From Lachnospiraceae bacterium (lineage in GTDB: Bacteria > Bacillota > Clostridia > Lachnospirales > Lachnospiraceae), in contig JAFRCB010000013.1 in the NCBI GenBank assembly GCA_017404585.1, positions 1 to 6,647 on the forward strand: 6,647 nt of DNA. Direction: 5' to 3'. Positions 1-5,458 of the stretch are shown here, piece after piece. How positions within the stretch are numbered: the first letter of the stretch is position 1; each line of letters begins with the position of its first letter. The notes below the pieces were generated by a model. The model did no database searches and was not told the origin of the DNA. It saw nothing but the letters and a program-made list of their open reading frames with translations. The position numbers and the translations under genes are program-made.

Positions 1-197
1 AGGAGGGAGTAGGCATAGGCGTAGACGGCATTTGAAATCTGTTCGTAGAGATTTTCAAATGCCTCCCTCTCCCCTCTCCCGATCCGCACAATAAGAAGCT
101 CATCGAGACTGTCCGCCCCCGCAGATCGGGATCCGGGGCCGCCTGCTTTATATTCTGTACCGGTATCTTCATATGATAAAGCCGCAAATATCAGCAT
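1..197 (-). CDS. Sigma-70 family (ECF-like) RNA polymerase sigma factor, N-terminal part, cut by window edge
   Basis: This is the first 65 codons of a gene running off the left edge. After a non-conserved N-terminus of about 28 residues it reads DSLDELLIVRIGRGEREAFE and continues NLYEQISNAVYAYAYSLL. That matches the opening of sigma-70 region 2 in ECF factors (acidic start, G-x-x-x-A-F-E-x-L-Y, then a VYxYAxSLL helix that binds the core polymerase clamp). The ATG at 197-195 is chosen because it opens the frame and has a GGGGAAAGGA-like ribosome site about 11 bases upstream; a CTG two codons earlier is possible but less likely. It lies 39 bases after the DUF4956 gene on the same strand, so it is probably the distal gene of that operon. 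Its promoter-recognition regions (2.4 and 4) are outside the window, so family placement rests on region 2.1-2.2 only. The long non-conserved N-terminus is odd for an ECF factor, and the true start could lie further in. Confidence 0.68.
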   Translation of the reverse strand, partial: MLIFAALSYEDTGTEYKAGGPGSRSAGADSLDELLIVRIGRGEREAFENLYEQISNAVYAYAYSL

Positions 198-236
198 TGT
201 CAGACACGTCCTTTCCCCGCTTGCAAACGGCCGCCG

Positions 237-911
237 TCAGAACTCATTCCTGCCTCTCGGCACCAGCCCGAAAATGATCGTCAGATTTCCGTTCCTGCAC
301 CTCAGCTCATCCAGCATCTCCTTCTCCCGTTTCCCGGAATCCGGCCGCATCTCGAGGCGGTAGGTAAGTTCATACATCGTTCCCATATTTGTTGTCCGCA
401 CATTTTCGAGCTGTGCGCGCCTCGAATATCTGGCAAATACATCGTCAAATATCCCCGCATACTCCAAATCCTCCGGTATCGTAATCCTGAGCTGCCGTTC
501 CATCGAATGACGGTTCCCAAACCCGAATTTCTCCAGAAAGACGATCCACACTGCCCCCGCTCCGGTGACAAGGACCGCCAGTGAGAGGAATCCCATCCCG
601 GTCGCAAGGCCCACAGCCATCGACCAGAAGATGAATAGAATTTCTCTCGCGGTACCGGGCGCGCTTCGAAAGCGGATCAGTCCGAAAGCGCCCAGGACCG
701 CCACCGACGTGCCGAGATTTCCGTTTACGATCATGATAACGGATGTCACCAGGAATGGCAGCGCGGCAAGCACGACGGTAAACCCGCTTACTGCCGGACA
801 GCAGATCCTGTAGATCACTGCGATCAAAGCTCCCAGCACCAGTGAAAAAGCCATGGCCAGGACCACATTCTGTATCATAAAAGATCCCGCATGAAAAATA
901 CTTGTCAGCAT
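237..911 (-). CDS. DUF4956 family membrane protein, partner of VTC polyphosphate polymerase
   Basis: A 224-residue membrane protein. Hydrophobic segments fall at about residues 12-34, 43-62, 68-79, 93-110 and 111-127, followed by a soluble C-terminal domain (about 130-224). The family signature is clear: NGNLGTSVAVLGAFGLIRFR near residues 63-82, followed by the SAPGTAREILFIFWSMAVGLATGMG stretch interrupted at residue 103. Members of DUF4956 have no proven biochemical role but are repeatedly found beside VTC-domain genes, so a supporting role in polyphosphate synthesis or transport at the membrane is inferred. The start at 911 is chosen over an in-frame ATG at 959 because AAGGAGG (922-916) sits four bases before it and because the 16 extra residues are polar and atypical. 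The start overlaps the end of the VTC gene by 7 bases (905-911), indicating translational coupling. The C-terminal domain contains a ferredoxin-like alternation of strands and helices, but I cannot assign it a fold. Confidence 0.85.
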   Translation of the reverse strand: MLTSIFHAGSFMIQNVVLAMAFSLVLGALIAVIYRICCPAVSGFTVVLAALPFLVTSVIMIVNGNLGTSVAVLGAFGLIRFRSAPGTAREILFIFWSMAVGLATGMGFLSLAVLVTGAGAVWIVFLEKFGFGNRHSMERQLRITIPEDLEYAGIFDDVFARYSRRAQLENVRTTNMGTMYELTYRLEMRPDSGKREKEMLDELRCRNGNLTIIFGLVPRGRNEF

Positions 912-1663
912 ACGACCTCCTTCCCGGGCATTCGCTGCAGGCAGCTTCCTGCCAGCCATTTAAGCGGAGCCCCGTGTTCTTTTCTGTAGATGTTTCCGTA
1001 TTTGGAAAATGAAACTTTTCTTATCCCAAATTCATCGAGCAGCCCCGAGAACCAGAGCGGAACAGCCGAATCGATCTTGACCTCCATCAGGTAAAGTCCG
1101 TCGGGAAGCAGGCGTTGCCCGGCACTTCCGTTCTCCAGTCCGAGGCTGAAGCGTCTGCTGCGGATCGCGGAGTCAAATGTCACACGGAAGGAAGGATCCT
1201 CTATTCCCGAAAAAGCATGTCTTTCATAGGCGAGATATAATTTTCTCCTCAGATGATATCTCTCCAGGAAAAATGCTATTTCGGCGCAGATCTGCTTTTC
1301 CACTTTACTTTCCACGTGCGGAACGATTCCGCTGTCCGCAAATCCGTATGCCTCATCAAGCTTCAGAGGAATGCGGCGTTTGTTCACAAGCCCCCGGTAT
1401 TTTTTCTTGATCTCCAGATAGACCGTCTGATCGGCTGCCGGTGTGCCGTAGCTCCTGATCCGGAGTTTTTCCTTATAGACAGGTTTCTGCATGGAGCGGC
1501 GAATCAGAAGATCGTCGTCCGTATCATAGTAGATATTACATATGGTATACCGTCCGTACACATCTTCTACCATATATTTTTCCAGGGCTTGCAGCATTTG
1601 TCCATACTGTTCCTGCCCCAGAAGAAACTTTTTTTCATAGCGGTTGAATACTATTTCACTCAT
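905..1663 (-). CDS. VTC-domain protein, probable polyphosphate polymerase
   Basis: A 252-residue single-domain protein matching the VTC catalytic domain of the eukaryotic vacuolar transporter chaperone Vtc4, which polymerises inorganic polyphosphate from ATP inside a basic tunnel of the triphosphate-tunnel-metalloenzyme type. Visible hallmarks in order: NRYEKKF (residues 7-13), IYYDT (44-48), KEKLRIRSYG (64-73) with alternating basic residues, YLEIKKK (82-88), VNKRR (93-97), YER (146-148), RVTFDSAIRSRR (160-171), LMEVKID (192-198) and KVSFSKYG (216-223). The charged residues needed for phosphate and metal binding (R8, E10, K12, K66, R68, R70, E84, K86, R148, E194, K196, K221) appear intact. 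No transmembrane or SPX domain is present. The membrane anchor may therefore be the DUF4956 protein, whose gene overlaps its 3' end. The substrate and direction of reaction are inferred from the family. Confidence 0.88.
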   Translation of the reverse strand: MSEIVFNRYEKKFLLGQEQYGQMLQALEKYMVEDVYGRYTICNIYYDTDDDLLIRRSMQKPVYKEKLRIRSYGTPAADQTVYLEIKKKYRGLVNKRRIPLKLDEAYGFADSGIVPHVESKVEKQICAEIAFFLERYHLRRKLYLAYERHAFSGIEDPSFRVTFDSAIRSRRFSLGLENGSAGQRLLPDGLYLMEVKIDSAVPLWFSGLLDEFGIRKVSFSKYGNIYRKEHGAPLKWLAGSCLQRMPGKEVVC

Positions 1664-1666
1664 GTT

Positions 1667-1676
1667 ATCACCTCCC
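1667..1676 (-). promoter_or_regulatory. Ribosome binding site that decides the VTC gene start
   Basis: GGGAGGTGAT lies three bases before the ATG at 1663-1661 and is nearly fully complementary to the 16S rRNA tail. It supports the 252-residue product. An alternative in-frame ATG at 1738-1736 overlaps the stop codon of the upstream lipoprotein gene as ATGA, which would be a coupled start. However, it has no good ribosome site and would add 25 residues that do not look like VTC sequence. Confidence 0.8.
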
Positions 1677-1734
1677 GTGCGGGCTGCCTGGCGATGGTGG
1701 TCATCGATTCCGGATGATTGACTCAGGCTGGCCT

Positions 1735-2730
1735 TCATCTCTGGTGAATTTCGATGCCCATGTCACTGCACAGGATCGATATGTCCCCGTACTGTGTCTG
1801 CAGACAGTCCGCCCCATATCTGTGCAGAAGCTCCAATGTCAGCTCGTCCGCAGGATTTTTTTTGGAATCGCAGATCACGGCGTATGATGGCTGCAGCACT
1901 TTAAAGAGGTCCTCCAGGGCTGTGTTGTAGTCGCCGTGATGCGGAACTTTAAGAACGTCGCATTTGACCGGACTTCCTGAAGACAGCCACTCGCGTATCC
2001 GTTTCTTCTCAATGTCTCCCGTGAAGACGAAACGTTTTCCGTAGAACTCAAGTGTTGTGATCAGGGAAAAGTTGTTGTCATAATCCACCATATTTTCCGG
2101 TATTTCGTAGGAAGACGGAGGCTCGACCGTGACAGCGGCCTGGCCGAGAGTGAAGTTCAGGTCTTCCGTAACCTTCTCGGGAGTGATCCGCGCCTTATCG
2201 AGGGCATCCATGAAATCCTGGACTTCGACGCTGCTGCCCCCGTAGTCAGGAAGAATCACCCGGTCAACGGTTATGCCCTCCACGACCGTGTCCGCTCCTC
2301 CCACATGATCCTTATCATAGTGTGTAATCAGCAGGACATCGATGCGGTCCTGTCCCCGTCCTTTCAGGTAATTCAGGACTTCCTCTCCGTCTTCCTCCTC
2401 TCCGCAGTCGATCACCATCGTTTTTCCGCCGCACATGAGGATGATCGCATCGGCTCTGCCGACTTTAAAGATCTGAACCTGCAGAATGTCGCGGTCTGTT
2501 TTTTGAGCGGGGACGGTATCGGTCACGGCTTCACCGCTCTGCTCAGTGCCCCCGGTCTCGCCGGCCATGGCTTCACCGCTCTGCTCAGTGCCCCCGGTCT
2601 CGCCGACCGGACCTCCGGCTGTGCCGCATCCCGTGATGAGGATGGCTGCAAGGCAGACGGCAAGAAGGCGGGAGCGCCGTCTTGACGGGTCTGAAAGTTG
2701 CATGTTTTTTAATCTGTTCTCTGCTATCAT
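1735..2730 (-). CDS. ComEC/Rec2-type metallo-beta-lactamase-fold lipoprotein
   Basis: A 331-residue predicted lipoprotein. A basic N-region (RRRSR, 17-21) is followed by a hydrophobic stretch and a lipobox ending ITGC, with lipidated Cys35. A flexible Gly/Glu/Thr linker (about 36-75) follows, containing two near-identical 14-residue repeats (GETGGTEQSGEA). The rest is an MBL-fold hydrolase domain: VIDCG (106-110), the metal motif THYDKDHVGG (136-145) with H137, D139, D141 and H142, FTGD (236-239) and KVPHHGD (261-267). The HxDxDH and PHHG forms are those of the ComEC-associated MBL group, which act on phosphodiesters or nucleic acids where tested. The transmembrane ComEC channel is absent, so this is a stand-alone surface-anchored enzyme. 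The start at 2730 has AGGAAG four bases upstream; Met10 at 2703 lacks one. The gene lies 71 bases before the VTC gene on the same strand and is probably first in that operon. Substrate unknown: DNA, nucleotide or polyphosphate are open options. Confidence 0.85.
   Translation of the reverse strand: MIAENRLKNMQLSDPSRRRSRLLAVCLAAILITGCGTAGGPVGETGGTEQSGEAMAGETGGTEQSGEAVTDTVPAQKTDRDILQVQIFKVGRADAIILMCGGKTMVIDCGEEEDGEEVLNYLKGRGQDRIDVLLITHYDKDHVGGADTVVEGITVDRVILPDYGGSSVEVQDFMDALDKARITPEKVTEDLNFTLGQAAVTVEPPSSYEIPENMVDYDNNFSLITTLEFYGKRFVFTGDIEKKRIREWLSSGSPVKCDVLKVPHHGDYNTALEDLFKVLQPSYAVICDSKKNPADELTLELLHRYGADCLQTQYGDISILCSDMGIEIHQR
2527..2605 (+). repeat. Two 37-base exact direct repeats, period 42, inside the lipoprotein gene
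   Basis: The segment at 2527-2563 recurs exactly at 2569-2605. The 42-base period keeps frame, giving a 14-residue duplication (GETGGTEQSGEA plus two variable residues) in the linker after the lipobox. The identity at DNA level suggests recent slippage duplication and likely length variation between strains. Confidence 0.9.
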
Positions 2731-2750
2731 TGCGCTTCCTCACTGTCTCT

Positions 2751-2759
2751 TTATATATA
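2751..2759 (-). promoter_or_regulatory. Candidate -10 region for the lipoprotein/VTC operon
   Basis: The minus strand carries TATATATAA about 20 bases upstream of the lipoprotein start codon. No good TTGACA lies 16-18 bases further upstream; the hexamer at that distance is ATAAAA. The promoter is therefore either weak, activator-dependent, or read by another sigma factor. Placement is by inspection only. Confidence 0.3.
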
Positions 2760-2799
2760 CAATGCGCGGGGAGGCGTTTTATCTCAGAGGTTTTTAAAT

Positions 2800-2846
2800 T
2801 TCGGCATTGGATTTCGACTGGATTTGGACTTCGGCTGCATTTTTCG
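2800..2846 (-). promoter_or_regulatory. Candidate operator: 11-bp tandem repeat with four CGAA motifs
   Basis: On the plus strand GGATTTCGACT (2809-2819) is followed directly by GGATTTGGACT (2820-2830), an 11-bp tandem repeat with one mismatch. TTCG occurs at 2800, 2813, 2830 and 2843, with spacings 13, 17 and 13. The block ends about 40 bases upstream of the candidate -10 box of the lipoprotein/VTC operon. An 11-bp period fits a regulator dimer on one face of DNA, as in PhoB/PhoP-type pho boxes, but the sequence is not a recognised pho box. Confidence 0.35.
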
Positions 2847-2877
2847 GCGCAATTGTCAAGCTTTTTTGAAAAAAAGC

Positions 2878-2906
2878 AAAAAAATCAGAGGAAATTTTTC
2901 CTCTGA
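2878..2906 (-). terminator. Rho-independent terminator, minus strand
   Basis: A perfect inverted repeat TCAGAGGAAA / TTTCCTCTGA (2885-2906) is followed, in the minus-strand direction, by seven T (2884-2878). This is a textbook intrinsic terminator for transcription arriving from the nitroreductase side, and it insulates that unit from the lipoprotein/VTC operon. It may originally have served the alcohol dehydrogenase whose remnant lies just before it. Confidence 0.85.
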
Positions 2907-2934
2907 CTTTATATACTGAAATATGATTGTTTAA

Positions 2935-2972
2935 TTTTGGGGACAGGGGGATTCCTTATCTAAATGACATTG
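2935..2972. mobile_element. Possible end of a small mobile or REP-like element
   Basis: The run GGGGACAGGGGG at 2939-2950, followed by AAATGACAT at 2962-2970, resembles the terminal sequences I associate with IS200-like/REP-associated elements in Firmicutes. It starts exactly where recognisable dehydrogenase coding sequence ends. No transposase, target duplication or second end is visible in the window, so this is weak. Confidence 0.25.
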
Positions 2973-3044
2973 CCTCGGTCCTTCATGGATCATGGTGAGG
3001 AGCAGACCTTCAATAAGCCTGTCGGTGACCTCGACCTCCCGGCT
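2973..3044 (-). pseudogene. Remnant of an iron-containing (butanol-type) alcohol dehydrogenase
   Basis: The minus strand reads SREVEVTDRLIEGLLLTMIH followed by EGPR, 24 codons. This matches the helix in group III iron-dependent alcohol dehydrogenases (BdhA/YqdH type), where VTDRLxEgLLkTvIheGP precedes the YEARANLMWA segment. Nothing recognisable of the roughly 390-residue enzyme is found on either side: upstream is the end of the nitroreductase gene, and downstream the frame passes into unrelated sequence. It is therefore a fragment left by deletion or insertion. The match is from memory of the family and rests on a short stretch. Confidence 0.55.
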
Positions 3045-3083
3045 AATTGAAATTATCCATGAATAATTCTCTCCTTACATGTA

Positions 3084-3611
3084 TCAATCAGCGTAGTAAA
3101 CATAGTTTTCTTTTCTTGGCGCAGCTGCATTTGCAGGAACAGCAGCATAGCCGAGCGCACAGTGTCCTATTCCCTCATAATCGCCTTCGATGCCAAGCTT
3201 TTTCAGGATCGACTTCCCAAACTCAGAGTTAAATTCCTCCTTTGCCCTGTGGATCCAGATGCTTCCGACTCCGAGACTCTCAGCAGCATTCATAAGATTT
3301 CCCATTACCAGCGCGCCGTCATAAATATATGTCGGTACAGCCTTATCCGCCAGGACGATCAGGACGACCGGAGCACCATAAAACGGGTCAAACCCTTCTG
3401 CCCATCCGCCTATCTTCCTGTTCTCCTCCGCTATAGCGTCGCGAAGTTCCTTGTTTGTCACTGCAATGATGATCGGACTCTGCTTTCCCATACCTGTTGC
3501 AGAGAATGTCCCTGCCTTTATAATGGCGTCGAGTTCTTCCTTCTTCACCATGTCCGGCTTAAATTTCCTGCAGCTTCTTCTGCTCTCAAGTACCTTTAAT
3601 GTTTCGTTCAT
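3084..3611 (-). CDS. Nitroreductase-family FMN oxidoreductase
   Basis: A 175-residue protein of the short, single-domain nitroreductase family, which forms homodimers that bind FMN at the interface and use NAD(P)H to reduce nitro groups, quinones or related acceptors. Visible features: RRSCRKFKPD (11-20), the FMN phosphate-binding R-R-S-x-R-x-F signature; ATGMGKQSP (38-46), corresponding to the usual SGxNxQP FMN contact; PFYGAPVVLIVLAD (76-89); and the C-terminal IGHCALGYAA (148-157), which contacts FMN. The usual Asn in the second motif is replaced here (Met41-Gly42-Lys43). The start at 3611 is chosen because AAAGGAG (3625-3619) lies seven bases upstream; a longer reading from 3659 has no ribosome site. 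It is shorter than the 200-220 residues of E. coli NfsB-type enzymes but typical for clostridial forms. The physiological substrate cannot be told from sequence. Confidence 0.88.
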   Translation of the reverse strand: MNETLKVLESRRSCRKFKPDMVKKEELDAIIKAGTFSATGMGKQSPIIIAVTNKELRDAIAEENRKIGGWAEGFDPFYGAPVVLIVLADKAVPTYIYDGALVMGNLMNAAESLGVGSIWIHRAKEEFNSEFGKSILKKLGIEGDYEGIGHCALGYAAVPANAAAPRKENYVYYAD

Positions 3612-3768
3612 GTTTGTTCTCCTTTCTGCGCAAATATGGATCGACATGTTCCCGGTCAAATGCCGGATGCCCTCTTCCGGTCAACCAATCATTTGCAGGC
3701 ATCTCGAAGATGTCAGCTAACGCTGACCCGAATCCCGCGCCAAGTCTCGCGAGCGAGACTTGATTACA
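3612..3768 (-). promoter_or_regulatory. Hairpin-rich 5' leader of the nitroreductase gene
   Basis: If transcription starts near 3768, the transcript has a leader of about 157 bases. It can form several perfect short hairpins: AAGTCTCG/CGAGACTT (3742-3761), GTCAGC/GCTGAC with a TAAC loop (3712-3727) and CATCT/AGATG (3701-3713). Two TTGACCGG-type direct repeats (TTGACCGG near 3680-3687 and again near 3654-3661) lie nearer the gene. It matches no riboswitch class I know. A stop-free 34-codon reading (MPANDWLTGR onward) overlaps it but lacks a ribosome site. Confidence 0.35.
3742..3761. repeat. Perfect 8-bp inverted repeat just downstream of the nitroreductase promoter
   Basis: AAGTCTCG (3742-3749) and CGAGACTT (3754-3761) flank a 4-base CGAG centre. 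The dyad starts about 15 bases downstream of the -10 box, a place where a repressor would block transcription. It could equally be the first hairpin of the leader RNA. Confidence 0.6.
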
Positions 3769-3775
3769 TAAATAT

Positions 3776-3781
3776 ATTATA
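3776..3781 (-). promoter_or_regulatory. -10 box of the probable nitroreductase promoter
   Basis: The minus strand shows a consensus TATAAT within an AT-rich stretch. The -35 position has no TTGACA; instead it is covered by a 7-bp dyad (3794-3814). This suggests a regulated promoter, although the assignment is by inspection only. Confidence 0.5.
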
Positions 3782-3793
3782 CCTTTTTTCAAA

Positions 3794-3814
3794 TGCATAT
3801 ACTAAAAATATGCA
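3794..3814. repeat. 7-bp inverted repeat over the -35 position, or weak terminator of the MATE gene
   Basis: TGCATAT (3794-3800) and ATATGCA (3808-3814) surround a 7-base centre. It begins 24 bases after the MATE stop codon. On the minus strand it is not followed by a clean T-run, so termination would be weak. Its location just upstream of TATAAT makes it an operator candidate for the nitroreductase promoter. Confidence 0.45.
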
Positions 3815-3838
3815 GAAAACCACATATTCGACGAATTG

Positions 3839-5260
3839 TCACGGTGCGCTTAACGGCACAACAAAAGCCCCTTGTCCCGCAATAAACTCTTTTCTAAATC
3901 GTCCAATCACGATTATGCAAATGATCCCTGCCGCTATCCCGGATAACAGATTACTGATCAGCATCACCGCTCCGGTGCTTGCCGGACCGAGGTTCGTATA
4001 ATTCTGCAAATACCAGAAGACCGGTATACGGAAAATGAACACTCTCGCAAAATTAAGCAGCAGGGTCAATTTCGTCTTGCCGAGTCCGTAGAGGAGGGCC
4101 AGCACCGCAGCGTTCACGCCCAGAAGCACCGCGCCGAGCGCTTCGTAGCGGTACACCTGCACAATCTCACGGTGAAAATCTGCGCTGCCGCTGTCAAAGA
4201 ACCTGGCAAGAAAATCAAGCTGCCACAGTTCCAGTCCCGATATCAGAGCTCCGAGAACGACATTCACGACCAGCACAACATAAAATGCTTTGAGTACACG
4301 CTCATATCTTTTTGCTCCGAAGTTCTGACTGATGACCGCTGCCGCGCCCTCCTGAAAACCGTTCTGGGGATTTGTCGTGATGCCCCCGAGATTATTGGAG
4401 ACACCGAGTGCCCCGACCATTGTCGCGCCGTACACAGTGCTCATCGAATTGACTACGGTCTTTCCGAAGGAGAACAGGGCTTTTTCCGCCACAATGGGGA
4501 TCGACTGCGTCACCATAGGCTTCGTCGTCACGCTGTCCATCGTGACCGCATCCTTCGAAAAACAAAATGCCCCGTCACCGCTCAGACTGTTTTTGACTGC
4601 GCAGACCAGCAGAATCAGCTGCGACACAAGCGAGCCCACGGCAATCATGACCAGATCTCCCTGCAGCACGTAGACGAAAAAGGCTGTAAGCGAAAGCTTG
4701 ACTGCGGTTACAAGGAAATTCAGGTACATGATCCGCCGCGAATTACCCCTTGCCCGCTCGACGGCAATGTACACATTATTAAGACAGACAACGACCATCA
4801 CGAAGAGCTGGACCATAAAGTACCGACGGCCTACGTCGATAAGCTCTTCCGGTGTGCCTGCAATTCTCAGGAAACTGTCGGTGAACGGGAGTATCGCAAG
4901 AAGCATCATAAGTCCCGCAGAGAGGCAAATGACATAAAGACTGCTCACCCGCCTCCTCACCAGGGCAAAATTCCCCTCGCCGTACGCGCGGCTGATCTGG
5001 ATTCCGGCGCCGACGGCAAGACCGCCTCCCACCGCCGAGAGCAGCGTGTTCAGCTGCGACAGATAGGCGACCGCTGAGACGGACTCCTTGCTGATATGGG
5101 ATGCCATCATGGTATCCAGAATTGTAAAGAGCTGGTTGATTCCCTGGTACAGCGCAAGCGGAGCTCCCACATACAGAATGACCTTCCACATAGAACCGTT
5201 AAGGCTCTGCCACAGGAATCGCTCATCTCGTTTTGTCAGTGTTGCTTTAATTTCTGCCAT
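3839..5260 (-). CDS. MATE-family multidrug/toxin efflux transporter
   Basis: A 473-residue integral membrane protein with a pattern of about twelve hydrophobic helices in two six-helix halves, the MATE architecture (usual length 440-480). MATE proteins export cationic drugs, dyes or metabolites using a Na+ or H+ gradient. Supporting features: the early GAPLALYQGINQLFTILDTM (32-51) that resembles MATE helix 1 with its P-x-x-x-x-x-x-x-x-x-x-D element; GGGLAVGAGIQISRAYGEGN (78-97), the conserved helix 2 end with repeated glycines before a charged cytoplasmic loop; and the matching second-half element NNLGGITTNPQNGFQEGAAAVISQNFGAKR (interrupted near residue 308), where GFQEGAAAVISQNFGA is diagnostic. 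The start at 5260 is chosen because GGAGG (5270-5266) sits five bases upstream; the longer in-frame reading from 5314 has none. It is transcribed away from the AraC-family regulator, which probably controls it. The substrate cannot be predicted. Confidence 0.9.
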   Translation of the reverse strand: MAEIKATLTKRDERFLWQSLNGSMWKVILYVGAPLALYQGINQLFTILDTMMASHISKESVSAVAYLSQLNTLLSAVGGGLAVGAGIQISRAYGEGNFALVRRRVSSLYVICLSAGLMMLLAILPFTDSFLRIAGTPEELIDVGRRYFMVQLFVMVVVCLNNVYIAVERARGNSRRIMYLNFLVTAVKLSLTAFFVYVLQGDLVMIAVGSLVSQLILLVCAVKNSLSGDGAFCFSKDAVTMDSVTTKPMVTQSIPIVAEKALFSFGKTVVNSMSTVYGATMVGALGVSNNLGGITTNPQNGFQEGAAAVISQNFGAKRYERVLKAFYVVLVVNVVLGALISGLELWQLDFLARFFDSGSADFHREIVQVYRYEALGAVLLGVNAAVLALLYGLGKTKLTLLLNFARVFIFRIPVFWYLQNYTNLGPASTGAVMLISNLLSGIAAGIICIIVIGRFRKEFIAGQGAFVVPLSAP

Positions 5261-5458
5261 GAATGCCTCCGTATTGCATTTGCATGATGTCCGTACCGAT
5301 TGGAATTTCCTCATTTCTGATCAGTCATCCCACACGATGATCCTATTTTTGTTATACCTCAGAAAGCATACACGCATTTTTCTTGATTTTCTACGATAAA
5401 AGCGCTATCATCGCGATATAATACTGTTTTTTCAACACTTTTGGAGGCATTTTTAGAT
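5261..5458. promoter_or_regulatory. Divergent promoter region between the MATE and AraC-family genes
   Basis: A 198-bp AT-rich spacer serves both genes. For the plus-strand regulator there is a TATAAT at 5417-5422. For the minus-strand transporter there is TATAAC at 5356-5351. Neither has a good -35 hexamer at 16-18 bases, which is common at promoters activated by an AraC-type protein. Dyads include CTGATCAG (5317-5324) and ATCGCGAT (5410-5417, touching the regulator's -10 box). GCAT occurs twice eight bases apart (5366-5369 and 5374-5377). These are candidate binding sites only. Confidence 0.45.
5443..5447 (+). promoter_or_regulatory. Ribosome binding site that decides the AraC-family gene start
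   Basis: GGAGG precedes the ATG at 5459 by 11 bases. The frame is open from a TTG at 5441, but that codon has no ribosome site and the GGAGG would then lie inside the coding region. The spacing to 5459 is slightly long, so initiation may be modest. Confidence 0.65.

Noticed and set aside
1664..1738. An N-terminal extension of the VTC protein starting at the ATGA overlap with the lipoprotein gene.
   Set aside because: The near-perfect GGGAGGTGAT ribosome site before the ATG at 1663 and the start of the VTC domain seven residues later favour the shorter product. The overlap codon has only a weak ribosome site.
2855..2860. Minus-strand TTGACA as the -35 box for the lipoprotein/VTC operon.
   Set aside because: It is a perfect hexamer, but no -10-like sequence lies 15-19 bases downstream, and it sits right after the terminator's T-run.
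3586..3798. A 70-codon minus-strand frame upstream of the nitroreductase gene.
   Set aside because: It overlaps the promoter candidate and the start of the nitroreductase gene, has no ribosome site, and matches no family I know. It is more likely leader sequence than a gene.
4172..5077. A 301-codon plus-strand open frame opposite the MATE gene.
   Set aside because: It lies wholly antisense to a well-supported membrane transporter, its product is rich in His, Asp and Lys with no recognisable family, and it has no ribosome site. It is a shadow of the transporter's codon usage.
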